A DNA stretch of 64,000 nucleotides. Source: Blastomyces gilchristii SLH14081. Its lineage: Eukaryota > Ascomycota > Eurotiomycetes > Onygenales > Ajellomycetaceae. Below the pieces are notes generated by a model. It was not told where the DNA came from. It searched no databases and was given only the letters and a program-made list of their open reading frames with translations. The stretch is taken from assembly GCF_000003855.2 (NCBI RefSeq), contig NW_003101645.1, positions 15,632-79,631 on the forward strand, in the 5' to 3' direction. Position numbers and translations under genes: made by a program. The stretch's first letter is position 1; each line of letters begins with the position of its first letter. Shown here one piece after another: positions 23,669 through 36,238 of this stretch.

Positions 23669-23985
23669 ATTGCAATGATTAACCACCGAATAAATGATAT
23701 ATGCTGAAGGAATCGAGTTTGTTGTATCAAAGTTGTTCTAGGTTGTCAGAAGCGCAGTAGCCGGCGCTTAGCTAATCGATCGCGCGCTGGCCCCGTACGG
23801 ATACGATACTGCGTAATCACCTCACGTCTCTAGCTTCTGCTCTTCGCTCACTGGGGATGAATTAACTATTGTCTTGAGCTTCTTGAACCTCAACCTATCG
23901 CCTGGCTGGGATCGCTATGATAGATCGGTGACAACTATAGCACGGCGACTGCCCCAACAGCCTCCGTCTTGGAAAGAAAATAAAA
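23669..23985. promoter_or_regulatory. Divergent promoter between thioesterase and TFB2
   Basis: 317 bases separate the two ATGs. No coding potential; the region must hold both promoters. No specific site is claimed. Confidence 0.55.
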
Positions 23986-25584
23986 ATGGCTGTGTCATCT
24001 TCCCGATCGATGGACTACCTGGAAAGTTTGCCAGGAACTGTCTTCCGCAGACTCTACCAGCAGCCATCCACGGCTCTAGCAATCTTTCGGCGAATGTTGC
24101 CGCACCTGGGTAAATGCGCAACATGACTTCTTTCGATGGATGAATATTCAGATATGAGTTAGCTAATACCAAGTAGCAAAATGTTTCGTCATGGCGCTTC
24201 TCTACCTTAAGGATCCGCTGCCTGCCGCGGATCTAGAACTATGGGTGAAGCCAGAGAGTAAACGGTGAGCGAAAAGCTTGATTATATGTATCTATCCATT
24301 TTTAGGAATCGTGGGACTAATTACATGGGGCCTTGAAGCGAGAGAGACAACGCGCTATCGATCTTGGGCAGACTCCATATCCTGTCAAATACTACTACCT
24401 CGGATAATGTCAGGGCATATACTGTTACGGATCCCTTCGCATCATCGCTTCGACAGGCCCTTACAGGAGGGAATAAGCAGCAGTCCTTTGGAGTTCCGTC
24501 CCTAACCGCTGATGAAAACCCTATGACCGTTGCTCTACTAGACGACTATGCACGGAGTCAGTGGGAAGGCGTTCTGGGTTATATGGTTGGAACCAGCGCT
24601 CTGGGGGTACAGCAAGCAGTCACGCTAAGCAAGGGCGTAAAACAACTCCTCCAAGCCTGCCATCTCGTTGAAATCCGCGACCGAAGAGTCGAAATCACAA
24701 AGGACGGCTTCGCCTTCGTCCTTCAGGACCTCAACACCCAAGTCTGGCACATCTTAATTCTCTATGTTGAAAACGCGGAACAAATAGGCATGGACAGCGT
24801 CGAAGTCCTGTCTTTCCTCTTCGTCCTCAGCAGCCTCGAACTCGGCCAGTCATATGAAAAGAAACATCTCACATCGACCCAACTCAAGACCCTCGCAGAC
24901 CTCACTGATTTCGGCATTGTGTATCAGCATCCCCCCCACCAAGAAGCAACTCGATTCTACCCTACTCGCCTAGCCACAACCCTTACCTCCGACTCTATCA
25001 CCCTTGGCAGCTCCATCTCCAGCAGCCTCACCGCACCCAGCGGAGGGCCCGCCGCAGTCTCCAATGAGCCCGGAACAGGCTTCATAATTATAGAAACCAA
25101 CTACCGCCTATACGCCTATACATCCTCCCCCCTCCAAATATCCCTAATCTCTCTATTCACAACTCTAAAATATCGCTTCCCCAACCTCATCACGGGCAAA
25201 TTGACACGCCAATCCATCCGACGCGCCGTAGAAATGGGCATCACGGCGGACCAAATCATCTCCTACCTAACCACGCACGCCCACCCGCAAATGCGCAAAT
25301 ACCACGCGTCAAAATCCGGCGCGAACCCCGCCGGCGTTCCAGCCGTTCTCCCGCCTACAGTTGTTGACCAGATCCGTCTCTGGCAACTGGAGCGGGACCG
25401 GATAAAAGCCACGCCAGGCTTCCTGTTTAAGGACTTCGTTAGTCTGGCGGAGTTTGAGGGCCCGTGTAGATACGCCGAGGAGATTGGGGTGTTGTTGTGG
25501 AAGTCAGAGAAGAGGCGGATGTTCTTTGTCACGCGGCATGAGCAGGTTGCGGCGTATTTAAGGAGTAGGGCTGGAAGAACCTAG
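23986..25584 (+). CDS. TFB2: TFIIH core subunit Tfb2 (p52, TFIIH subunit 4)
   Basis: Exons are 23,986-24,109, 24,177-24,264 and 24,339-25,584 (introns 67 and 74 nt), 485 residues. The N-terminus MDYLESLPGTVFRRLYQQPS, the block FVMALLYLKDPLPAADLELWV, the segment LGRLHIL, and the late block ITADQIISYLTTHAHPQMR are characteristic of Tfb2. The C-terminal segment rich in charged residues (LWQLERDRIKATPGF) corresponds to the domain that pairs with Tfb5. Tfb2 anchors the XPB/Ssl2 helicase in TFIIH and is required for transcription initiation and nucleotide excision repair in the nucleus. The ATG chosen is six codons upstream of the first conserved residues; a second ATG (MDYLES) is eight codons in and also possible. 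Confidence 0.94.
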
Positions 25585-26187
25585 GTGATTTCCATACAGG
25601 TGGAGCTAAAAGATATCTTGAAGCTTTGATTGTTTTCTTTAACGGGGTAGGTTATGCCTTTTTGTTGCTTTTCTTTTTTTCCATTTTCGGCACAAGACAT
25701 CCTGCCCCCTTTTTTTGTCACAATATAGGAAAGGCGTTTGCGGGCATTATCCTAGAAGGATTTTATTTTGGGCTTTTCCTTCTTCGATATCCTAGAAAGC
25801 TCGGTTTTCGTCTTATTTCAATATCTACGTTTTCACATCCATGACATCGTTCTTCGAACCAAGCGGATTAGGGACATCCAATAACTCCTCCGTTCCATCC
25901 TAATTCGCGTGTATGAAGCCCCGACTTTACTAACGATTTTCGTTGCAATGCTAAAAGGAATAAAAGCAAAAGCAAAGCCCAATAGCACGAGATCCACTCC
26001 AATCTTTATTAACCCATGTCCCCTAGCTCTCATTGCGTTTCGGGTCCGAACCAAATATGCGAAATAAAAATCCTGAACATCACAAAGCATTTCGTGAATC
26101 GTCCAATGAGGGGTATTAGTTTGCAAAAGCAAAAATCAACAGAAATTTGGAAACCAAGAAAAAGAAACAAGAAACAAATCGCACCAC
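25585..26187. other. Intergenic region between convergent genes
   Basis: The 3' flanks of TFB2 and the unknown gene at 26,188; T-rich after the TFB2 stop. No gene is recognised. Confidence 0.6.
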
Positions 26188-28003
26188 TCAAGCCAAACTC
26201 TTCCGAACCGTCCTAAACATATTCATCAATCCAATCCCTCCGGCGCCGGCAATACCACCGCCTGTCAGAGTCCCACCCTCACTCCATTTCCGCTTCCTAT
26301 CAGCCACCTCCCTATCCGATATGAGCGTGCCATCACTTAGATCCGCCGTACTATCACGGTACCCCTGCTTACCTCCAGCAGCACGAGCATCAGCACCAAC
26401 ACCAGCATCACGCACGAACCACTTGGACCACCGATTACCAAAACATCTTGAATAGGCGTCTCGAAATTCCAGGAAGCTTACTCGTGCCTCAGCAGTTGAG
26501 CAGGCGTTTTCCAAAAAATCGAAAGCGCGCTTGGCCCGTTGGTCGTTCAGGGTTGCGGTGGAGGATGAAGTGATATAGTAGTATGCTAGTGCAGCTGAAC
26601 TGTCATATCCTGTGGCCGCGTCTGATTCCTCTTTGAATGAGTCTTCGTGGTGGAAGGCATTGACCAAGGTGGAGAAGCGACCTAACCAATACTGGCGTGG
26701 TTGGGCGGTGGTGACCTAGGGAATCAAGGGGTTCCGTTGTTAGCGCGATGCACAAGATTGAGCCATTACAATTCTAGGGGTACGAAAAGAGGTACCCGAC
26801 TTACGGTTTGGATGTCATCGCCATTATTAGGCGAGGGACACGGGGAGATGAGTTCCTCCATTGGGCGTTGCTCTCTCAAGTTCGTTGGCTGCTGTAAATC
26901 CGAGACACAAGCATCCTTTATCGCAGCATCTGGGGGGTTATTTCGACCTCTAAAGCTCCTTAAAGATGCTGTATCTTCACAATCATTAAAGATACTGTAC
27001 TTGCTACGAGCATTTCTCTGGTATCGATTAATGAAGCTTTCGGTGGGTGCAGAGTAGCCAGGAAGTTTAGAATATGATGCCAGGTTTATAGCTGTCAGAC
27101 TTTTTGGCAATGAGCGCCCTTTTGGGCCCAATAATGGCTGTTGCTTGGGAGAAAAACAATGCTGTGATCCGAAGGATCCAGCTGGCGGATTATTGGCTAT
27201 TTGTGCTATTTGTGCGTTTGCTGCATTTGTCGGTTTCTGCCGCATTCCCCCTATTTGCTTCTGCTGTTGATGTTGCTGCTCTGGGCCTGATTGTTCATGT
27301 GAAGCCCTCTTGTTTTTTGATCGTGATTGGTGGTGCGACAAAGATGATCCATGTCTTAGGCTACTAAAGGAAAGAAAAACGTGGTTGATTTCGGAAGCGG
27401 GAGCCCCGCGTTTGTATTTCTTCTAGGATATCTGTCTAGTTGGGGACTGGGCAATGGAATTCGTGACACCTGGGATTGCGCTCTTCCCTCTTTTAATGTC
27501 CCGCATTTGACACGCTGTTTTCCTCCGTTTGTCTGACGTAGTTCAGATGGGTTCTTATGCGAGATGCTTGGTTCCTCTGGTCCAGGTTGCTGGAGGTCCA
27601 TGCTCCCTGGCTTTCCGTTTAGACCCGGGCTATCCTTAACGGAACTGGTTACTCCCATCAATGTTTGGGTTTGATCCCTTGAATTTGCCCATGGTATCAA
27701 TGATGCCCTCCCCATGGTGTGTGTTACGGGTGCCATGGCCCCTTCAGATCGCAACTGTGAAACTCCTGGGCTGGGTGGACATGGGCTGCTCGTGAACGAC
27801 GTTGCAGGGGTCGTACCGTAACTTGAATCCCCGGCGTTTGTGTGACGTTGCCTGCGATGAAATGTATTCCTTGCGAAGGCTTGGAGGGATTTTGTTAGGG
27901 ACGACTTACGTCGACAATCCTGGGAAGCGCCGTTGTCTTTAGAATTGCGAGGACAGGCATATAGATGGGGGGAGGAGGAGGCAGGATATCGTGCCAGAGG
28001 CAT
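26188..28003 (-). CDS. Conserved fungal protein of unknown function
   Basis: Exons on the minus strand are 27,470-28,003, 26,805-27,422 and 26,188-26,715, with introns of 47 and 89 nt. Phases close to 559 residues. The first two-thirds is low complexity, rich in Ser, Pro, Gln and basic residues, with an RKSSLTKSLQAFARNTFHRR segment near the start. The folded part is C-terminal: RQYWLGRFSTLVNAFHHEDSF, then a helical stretch AKRAFDFLENACSTAEARVSFLEFRDAY, then a basic-acidic tail. This C-terminal pattern looks like a fungal domain of unknown function that I have seen in uncharacterised proteins; I assign no activity. No signal peptide or membrane segment. The first intron is short for the genome, so that junction is the least certain. 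Confidence 0.75.
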
Positions 28004-28481
28004 GTTTGTTTGGCTTAGGCGCAAGCACTCGAAGACCTTCAGGGTATGTATATATCTTGTTTACGTTAGATGTATGGGTGAGGAGGTTTGCTATCATCGG
28101 GATCTTTAGACAGGTCGTAAGACTTTAGGGAGAATAATAGGACTATAAACTCCAGAGAAAGAGATATGATATTGTTAGTTCAAATATAAACATTAAACAC
28201 AGAAATGTGGAATTGAAAGAAAAACAAAGTGTTAAGTGTTGTTGTGGACGTGAAAATGATAGAAGTCATGTTCCTCTGGTAGACGTCCCATATTACTGCT
28301 TTAGGAAGTATGTTTGGCTTCGTCTGACTTCCACCGTAGTTGGCATCCTTACACCACATAATACAGACAAAAAAAGAGCACTATTCACTGTGCTGTGCTC
28401 TTCAATAAAAGAGCCAGAGTGACAAACAGTCCTAACCTAAAATGGCACCCAAGATATAAGGGATGTGTGGAACTCCAACCC
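28004..28481. other. Intergenic region
   Basis: The upstream region of the unknown gene at 26,188 and the 3' flank of the PhzF-like gene. A small open frame at 28,207 has no recognisable content. Confidence 0.55.
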
Positions 28482-29477
28482 CTATTCCGCTCCGACGACG
28501 ATATCTCCCTCAGACACCTTCACGGCGCTACCACTCAATTGGATTTTATCGACCTCTTTACCCCCATCCTTTAACACAGCCTTCAGTCCAATATCACTCC
28601 TCCTCCCCATCTCCACCCCCTGAACAACATGGAACAACGTCTCCTTTTCGTTTCCACTCCCGGTCCCGCCTCCCTGCCCCGTAAGCACCAAGTAGGAGAC
28701 AAGCCCACTCGCAGCGCTCCCAGTCGCCGGATCCTCAGTAGTGTCAAAAAACATGCGGCTGCGAATCACATTTGTCTTCCGCACCTCATCCCATACGTCT
28801 TTCACAAAGAAATATACATGAAGGGGTATTCCCGCGTCCCAGCCAGGGTCAAAATAACCTCCCGCCTCCGTGCTTATCGCAGGGAAGCTACAATTTCCGC
28901 TGGCTACCGTTGCTGTAGCCAATGCTTCCAAATTGGGTAACTGGACATGTGCAGCTGTCATACCCTTAACAACCGAGACGATAGGGAAACCGTCTGCGTG
29001 CGCACTGCCGAGATATGGTTCCATAGATGGATGCAGTTTAAGCAGATCCGCCAGAGCAAATCTTCTCGAGTGGATATGCACGTTGTGCGGAATGAACGCA
29101 GAGACCATAGTGGGGTCCTCCGTGGATATGGAGACGTGGATATCTCCGGCCTTGGTGGTAATAGTTGATGGAGGAGCCTCATTACTATTACTTGACTTGG
29201 CGTGCTGCAGCAGCCATGATGTTGCGCCGATGGTCGGGTGGCCAGCAAATGGAATCTCTGCTAGCGTGGTGAAGATATCTATGGTGCGGGGCTGTTCGGG
29301 ACCCTTCGAGGGATGAACGAAGATGGTTTCGCTGAAGTTAAACTCGCGGGCAATTGCTTGTTTTTGAGTTTGAGTTATGGGAACGCTGTCGGAGAGGAAG
29401 ACTACAGCCAGGGGGTTACCAGCGAAGGGGGTTCTGGTGAACACATCAAGGGTAACGAAATGGAGGGATTGTGCCAT
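28482..29477 (-). CDS. PhzF-family isomerase/epimerase-like protein
   Basis: A single uninterrupted exon of 331 residues. The family fold is two related halves. The first has DVFTRTPFAGNPLAVV, the catalytic Glu of the FSET motif at about residue 50, and AEIPFAGHPTIGA; the second has the DPATGSAASGLVSYL loop. These match the PhzF/diaminopimelate-epimerase-like superfamily, cytosolic enzymes that isomerise small metabolites by proton transfer. PhzF itself acts in phenazine synthesis, but most fungal members have unknown substrates, and no biosynthetic cluster surrounds this gene. Lack of introns contrasts with its neighbours and may hint at a different history, although many fungal PhzF genes are compact. 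Confidence 0.92.
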   Translation of the reverse strand: MAQSLHFVTLDVFTRTPFAGNPLAVVFLSDSVPITQTQKQAIAREFNFSETIFVHPSKGPEQPRTIDIFTTLAEIPFAGHPTIGATSWLLQHAKSSNSNEAPPSTITTKAGDIHVSISTEDPTMVSAFIPHNVHIHSRRFALADLLKLHPSMEPYLGSAHADGFPIVSVVKGMTAAHVQLPNLEALATATVASGNCSFPAISTEAGGYFDPGWDAGIPLHVYFFVKDVWDEVRKTNVIRSRMFFDTTEDPATGSAASGLVSYLVLTGQGGGTGSGNEKETLFHVVQGVEMGRRSDIGLKAVLKDGGKEVDKIQLSGSAVKVSEGDIVVGAE

Positions 29478-30423
29478 TGTGAAAAGTTTGGGCTTATTTC
29501 TGGTTTAAGATGCTTGGAGGAATAAGTGTCAATCCGGATGTTATTGGAACAGTCCGTACTTGGGGTGGTCGACAGACGCAATATATCCCACCTGAGAGAA
29601 ATATATGTCCTTCACAAACAATATTTGGAGCGGGTAACTACTGAGTAACTAGTTATAATGTGGAGAGACGAATACCCCCGCGAAAAATGTTTAAAGTCGC
29701 TTAAATCCCCCCTTCTCGAACCTCGAAGTTTACCCTCAGTTAGAGATTTCACTATTTAAACAGATCGTACAATGATATGGAGTATAGCCATTGTGAGCCT
29801 ATGGAAATATTTTCCTACAGTAAAATCCGTCTAGCTAGATTTATATCAAAGGAGCGATTAGCGTCAAGAGAACTATGAAGCTGGGGTTATTTTTAGAGAG
29901 AACAAGCTAACTGGATAGATAGGATGCAACTTGTCTATCATAGGGCGTGCTAAATCGCTTTAGCAGGCAATTGCTAGTTACCACCGCTGCTCCGCTCTTT
30001 ATCCATCTATGACGCAGGGAAATGAAAATGATACAATAGATTTGACACGGCAAAACTTTGAGGCACTGGTGAATAAACTGCGGCTAATATACAGAGTAGG
30101 TTGCCGATTAATGTCATATATAAAACTGACAGCTCAGCCGTCCTCCTGCCTTTTCTCTACTAACGTCCAGAACAACAACAACTCTGCCCCTGAAAAAAAA
30201 AAAAAAAAAAGCTCACTCCTAATGACTACAAAAATTGCAGAGTACGTATAAACATTATCATGGTGGTTTACGAACACGCTAACAAAAGACAAAAATCCCC
30301 CTATTCCCGCGCCTACAATGACAGTGAAAAACGACAGCAAAACAAGAACCTGGTATCGCATTCGTAGAGACAAAAGATTCAAAGGTCAGAGACAGCGGCA
30401 GAGGAAAAACAGACGCCAACTAT
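29478..30423. other. Intergenic region upstream of the PhzF-like gene
   Basis: AT-leaning, no gene recognised. A stretch around 29,930-30,000 (ggcgtgctaaatcgctttagcaggc) has a short inverted repeat and may be a transposon relic. An 18-base A run lies near 30,192. Confidence 0.5.
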
Positions 30424-33400
30424 TTATTCCCCAACTTCCGACTCAGAATCACTATCAATAATGAACGCGCCAAGCATGCGCCGCTGTCGTGCAGGCATCT
30501 TGACCTGCTCCTCCTCTTCCCTTCCGTCACTCCCAACCCCTTTGTCTCCCCCAGTTTTGTCCTTGTCGGCCAAACTAGCGAAGTAAAACGGGTTATCAAA
30601 GTAATCATCATCATTCATGCCGAATATTGGATTGCGTTCGGTGGAAGTTGGCGGCGTGGTATTTTCGCTCCTTCGTTCAGGCTGAGCCATGGATATCGAC
30701 TCAGTCTCGGAGGATGATGATGGTGTTTCCTGAGTGGCCATCATGACGTCTTCGTCATCATCATCCTCAGGATTGTCAATGTTAATTGCGTTATCTTCGT
30801 CATCGCTATCTAACAGAGGATCGCTGCGCTGACGTTTATTGTTTTCGTCGCCATTAGCAGTACTTTTCCGTTTCCGTCCTTTGCTGGAAGATTTTTGGCC
30901 AGTTGCTTTATCACCCCCGGCTGTACCTGATAATAAAGCCTGCTTGATGCGTCTCGCCTGGTTTTTTCTCCTCTCCTCCTCTCGCGCGAAGAACTCCCTA
31001 TCGGCTTCCTCGTCCGACTCTTCATCGCTGGCATTGATATATAAACTGCTTTTGATCTTTCTTTGGCGCTCCAAGGCATTCGCCTGTCGTGCCAGACGAC
31101 GCGCTTCGAGCGCCGCCTCGTCCGGGCCATCACCATCCTCTTTGTTCTTTTTCCCTCGTCTAAGTCGCTTCTTTTTAAGCTCGTCTAGTGTGCCGGTCCG
31201 AATGCGAAGATTTGGCGGGAATAAGATACCATCAATATCGTCCTCCCCCTCTGAGTCGTTTCCAAAATCAACCTCACCCTGTGGTCTTCCATGGGACGGC
31301 ATCGTAGTGTCGACGTCCCGTTTTCGACGCAGTAAATCGCGAGGTTCCAGCCCGTCAAATTCAGTTGGCGGGTTTTCACTGTGTTTCTCAACTGATTTTT
31401 GGGTTTCTTCTAAAGTTTTGGCTGATAACGATGATGGGATTATCCACGAGGAATCCAGCGTGTCCTCAACACCCAGCCTCTCAAATCCAGCCAATGTCAT
31501 TAGGAGGCGGAGGCGTCCATTTTTGAACAAGGCAGTACGACACGCATCATCAAGGGGTATAACAGCTAACGAAAATTGTCAACATATATTTGATCGTGCG
31601 GAATCGATATCTTATACATACCTATTGAAGGTGGGCTGGGAGGATGCTCCCCGCCAGATTCGGTTTGCCTAGATTCTGCTTCAAGCTCCCAGCATCTCCT
31701 TTCATTTACTGCGGTATCAAGCGTTTTAACAAGCCATTGTACTAGGTTCTCCTTTCCTTCCAGGTGTAGTGCAGCTACAACAATCCCCAATCTAGAATCT
31801 AGGGTTGTGGCAGCACCGGGTTTCACCTCCAACTCAGCCGCTGGCTTTGAGTTAGACACTGTCTGTCTCTCGTGGCCATACTCCAGATAAAAGACAGTTG
31901 CGTTAATTTTGCTAAATAGCATTTCAGTGATAAGCTCTGGGCGTTGTTCTAATTTCTTAATGAGCTTTCTGATAACTCGTCGTGTGAGCTCTTCCCATTC
32001 AGCATACACCGACTTTGCCGAATCAAGACCCCCTGGACCCTTTATCATCCTGTAAAATAGCGAAATTATATCCACACGGAAGAGCAAGACGCTTAACTCT
32101 TGCTTGAAAGCCACACGGTAGAAAAATCGGTGTGCTCGTTTCAACTGCTCCTCGTTGAGCTCTCTGTAATGCGTAGTTAAAGCAAGGAATGTGTTGACAG
32201 ATTTTTGGGTGCAGAATTTGGCCGCAAAACGTCGAAAATCAAAAGATCTTTCAACTATCGTTCTAGTTGCATCTTCCATGGCCAAGTCTTCGGCTTCAGA
32301 CTCATCATGATTTTGAGTTTCGGGGTTTTCAGGATTGGCAACAGCTTCTTTACGTTGTTTCCGCCTAGCTCGTCGCCGGGATCGAATCTGCATATGTTCA
32401 TTCTGCTTCGAGTACTGTTCCAATAATCGAAGGAAGACATGGGCCAGTTCAGTGCAAGCATCCAAATACCAAAACCCTTGGCTTTCGTAGCCCCTCAATA
32501 TAGTCAATATCCTGTCATGCGTTGTTTCCTCATAGAATATTCTGCTCAAGATATTTTCTGCAATATCTTGATCTTCACTGATGTCAGAATGGAACATTTG
32601 CTGTACTGTTAGAAGGATTTGTGTGAAACACCGCATACTAGCGTTGAGGTCTTGCCAATCCTTGAAATCTAAACAGTTCTGCATATGTCTATTTAGAGCA
32701 ATAAAGGTTTCTTGGTTGAGGACGCTAGCAACAAGCTGAAAACTATCCGGTTCAATGTCCCTCGCAGGGTTTGGATTCTGCTGACGAAGTTCTTGTTGAC
32801 GGGTTCGACGAACCCTCTCGGCTTCGAGGAACCAGGAAATTACATAAAAGAATTGGCGAGGTGTGGACTCGGTAACGCGGTCGGCCTCGCGCTCAATGGC
32901 TTTGCGGAGATGTGAGAAGAGTGGGTTGAAACCAGAATCCAAAAACTCCTCAACAAATGTTCGTAAATTTTTGGTCGCCGATGGTGTTAAGGGGGAGGGG
33001 ACGTTAAAGTTATTAACCGACATATCAACACCTCCCCTTCTGTGTTTCGGCCTATTCCACTTCTTTGTTTTGTCCATTTTCAACATTGTCGTCCAATCGT
33101 CTTTTAGTACGTCCTGACCCGAAACGGTGGATACTTTTTCATCATCTCGTTTCACCCAGATCATGGTGCCAAATCGTCCGTGCCTTGTAGGGGCAGTTTT
33201 GGCGTATTCCCGCTTCAAATGTGATTCCTTGTCTAGGAGAGCCTCAAGATCATCCGTACCGGCAATGCTTCGTTGAGTATCATTCATGAACAGCTTCTCG
33301 ATATCGACACCCTTGACAATATGGAATAGAATCTCCAGAATAACGACGTCCTGGAAAACAAAATCTTCTCCCATATTGGAGCACATTGTTAATAGAAGGG

Positions 33401-34222
33401 CAAATACATCTTGTTCTTGAAAGGCGTTTATGGTGGCAGACTTTGATGCTTCTTCCTCATCGCCCTCTCTAGCTAGATGTGGAGAGGGTGTTATTATAGC
33501 AAGATTTCTGAATAGGTATAGCATTAACTTTAGAATCCCTTCGTCTCGCGAGGAACGGTCTGACCGAGGAGTTGTCATGCTTGGCAATGCAATACGGATA
33601 ATCGTTCGTAGAATGGCTGTGGTATCATTTCCAAGAATCCCGCGCTTATACAAAACCTGCGACTGCTGCAAGTATGGTGTATGTCTATGGTGGTTGACCG
33701 TCATCTGGCTGTGAATCTCGAGCGGCCATGTCAAGGGAACAAGCAATTCCACTAAAATGAAGCATATCAGCGGATGTCACTAAATTACGAAGTTTGGAAA
33801 AGGGAAGGGAAAGCGCAAATTGCTTACAGCATGCCAACGCAATTCGCGACTTGTGCTTTTCATCATGTATATCATCCCCCCAAAGTGTGAGAATGGGAAT
33901 CAAGTCTCGATTCACCAGGTTTGCTTCGGCCAAACACCTAGCCACGTCCATGCGGTTCGCTTTCTCGTCATAAAACTTCAGCCATCTTTTGATATCGCGC
34001 AAGCACGCGAGCGCATCGTCTCCTAAGACATATTTGCCTATATCACTACTCCCAGAGCCTCCAAGCTATTGTAATTTTATCAGCTTTCCATTAAATTTCA
34101 ATGATCAATGGGGTGGTTTGGAGGTTCTTCTAAGATAGACACACCGCAGTGATAAGGCTGTAGACATAAGCGCGGACTTCAGGATCCACCACCTGGACTG
34201 GCTGGACAGACTCTGACTCCAT
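30424..34222 (-). CDS. TOF1: Replication fork protection protein Tof1/Timeless
   Basis: Four exons on the minus strand: 34,145-34,222, 33,828-34,065, 31,622-33,751 and 30,424-31,565 (introns 79, 76 and 56 nt). They join to 1,195 residues, typical for Tof1/Swi1. The N-terminal Timeless domain is clear: [51 protein letters not shown] and [10 protein letters not shown]. The central part has helical repeats, and the C-terminal third is highly charged with acidic clusters ([20 protein letters not shown]) and Lys/Arg-rich nuclear localisation-like stretches. With Csm3/Tipin it forms the fork protection complex that stabilises stalled forks, supports the replication checkpoint and sister cohesion. 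It is divergent from HADH across 402 bases. Confidence 0.95.
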
Positions 34223-34624
34223 ATTATTTGGATGCTGTTGTTAATGGGGCATCAATGTCATATCTCGAGCACCATATTTCTGATTGTTGTCTTCCAGGCC
34301 GTTCTCCCTTCGTCATTGAATTTCAATATCCAATCGTTTCTCGCGTCATGGAAGACGCGTTCCTGACGCGCCGACTGACGAATCTCGGACCGGAATTTCT
34401 AGATAATCCTGTCCCCGAGAATAACCTAATTTATGCCGAAAACTACGTCACTTTGTCATGTGATTTCGCACATCCCCGAGAACGCCGAGGAACTCTGGTC
34501 GGGCCGAAATGAAATGGAGACGGCATATTTTATTTCCAGAGAGCCACATCCAACCAAGAAGCTATACAAAACACTTGTCATGCGGTGAACTGTTCTATCT
34601 CTGGTCTCATAGTCACCCGTCACA
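34223..34624. promoter_or_regulatory. Divergent promoter between TOF1 and HADH
   Basis: 402 bases between the two start codons. It contains two MluI-type ACGCGT hexamers or near matches ('gacgcgttcctgacgcgccg' around 34,354-34,373), which in yeasts are recognised by the G1/S factor MBF. An ACGCGT box would suit S-phase expression of TOF1, but this functional link is inference. Confidence 0.5.
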
Positions 34625-35725
34625 ATGTTCCGTGTTATTGTAGGACGGCGCATCGCCAATGGGGCCTCTTCAATGGCCAGATCCTTCAGCACAACCCCAA
34701 TTGCCCAGGCAGCGAGGGAAGTGAAGAAGGTGGGAGTTATCGGAGCTGGGCAGATGGTAAGCATTAAGCATTGAATATATTACATACATCGCGAACTGGA
34801 TACTGACATGCTGTGAAATAGGGTCTGGGAATCGCACTGGTTGCTGCCCAAAAGGCTGGCGTTCCCGTAACCCTTATTGATAACTCTCAAGAGTCTCTCG
34901 ATAAGGGTATGAAATTCGCAGGTAAGCTTCATGCAAATTGGAAACACACCCAGATAATTGCGGATTGGGACCTCTAACTCCGAAAACCCAATAGACAAAC
35001 TACTCGAGAAAGATGTCGCAAAAGAGCGCATTACCAAAGACCATGCCGCCCAAGTCCGCTCGATGCTTAAACCCAGCACCAACCTCTCCGACCTCTCCGA
35101 CGTAGACTTCGTTATAGAAGCCGTCCCCGAAATCCCAGCCCTTAAGGCATCCATCTTCTCCCAGCTGGCCAAAATCGCTCCCTCCCACGCCATTCTCGCC
35201 ACAAACACCTCCTCTATCTCCATCACTAAGATCGCCGCCGCGACCACCGAAAATCCCACCGACCTCTCCGCCTCCTCGCGCGTCATCTCCACCCACTTCA
35301 TGAACCCAGTCCCCGTCCAGAAGGGCGTGGAGATCATCACAGGCCTGCAAACGTCCCAAGACACCATCGACACGGCCATGGAGTTCGTCAAGCGCATGGG
35401 CAAGATTCCTGCCCGCTCCACTGATTCGCCAGGCTTCCTCGCGAATCGCATCCTCATGCCATATATCAATGAAGCCATCATGTGTCTCGAGAACGGCATT
35501 GGCACTAGGGAAGATATTGACAGCATCATGAAGTACGGAACCAATGTGCCCATGGGTCCACTGACGCTGGCTGATTTCATTGGTTTGGATACCTGCCTGG
35601 CTATTATGAATGTGCTGCATACCGAGACCGGTGATAGCAAGTATCGCCCTGCGGGATTACTGAAGAAGATGGTTGATGCTGGCTGGATGGGCAAGAAGAC
35701 CTCCAAGGGCTTTTACGACTATTAA
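34625..35725 (+). CDS. HADH: Mitochondrial 3-hydroxyacyl-CoA dehydrogenase
   Basis: Exons are 34,625-34,756, 34,822-34,921 and 34,995-35,725 (introns 65 and 73 nt), 320 residues. The first 30 or so residues are basic, Ser/Ala-rich and free of acids ([20 protein letters not shown]), a likely mitochondrial presequence. Then comes the Rossmann NAD motif [39 protein letters not shown] and [18 protein letters not shown] follow, all characteristic of 3-hydroxyacyl-/3-hydroxybutyryl-CoA dehydrogenases, ending in [11 protein letters not shown]. It oxidises L-3-hydroxyacyl-CoA with NAD in beta-oxidation or short-chain metabolism. The third exon has markedly C-ending codons, suggesting high expression. 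Confidence 0.94.
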
Positions 35726-36238
35726 TTGATTATTTCGTTTTGGGAAAATAGTGGATGGGCTCATGGTGGCAATGTTTCGACTTGAGTCAACGCAATGGGT
35801 TTGAAACCCAACCCCCTTGGAACACCTTTTTCTTTTAACCAGGTGCGTGTATAACATGTATATAGAAATAAAGGTATAAAATTTGTTATGTTATGTTATG
35901 TTTTCAAGTATTCGTGCATTATCCTTGTGTTACCGCAATCCACTCCTGGGGCTCCCTCCATTTCACCGGGGCCAGATAGATACAAGTCGCTCGCATTTTC
36001 GAAATATTTGGAGATCTATCCTTACTCCATTTCGCAAACCAAAATCAAAAAATTGACAATACATTCACCTTGCTATTATTCTGTTCAAAACACGTCCGGA
36101 TCCGGATACCCCTGTTTAGACATCAATTTGTCCAACACCATGAACTCTAAGGCAAAAATAACTAAAGAAAAAGAGAGACAAAAAGAAAGGCAAAACTAAT
36201 CTGCACCACCAACTATCCTTCAATATTTAATGTATTAG
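35726..36238. other. Intergenic region between convergent genes
   Basis: The 3' flanks of HADH and the unknown gene at 36,239; includes a tandem ttatg repeat near 35,885. No gene is recognised. Confidence 0.6.

Noticed and set aside
28482..29477. Phenazine or other secondary-metabolite cluster around the PhzF-like gene
   Set aside because: Neighbours are an unknown protein and TOF1; no backbone synthase or tailoring genes are present.
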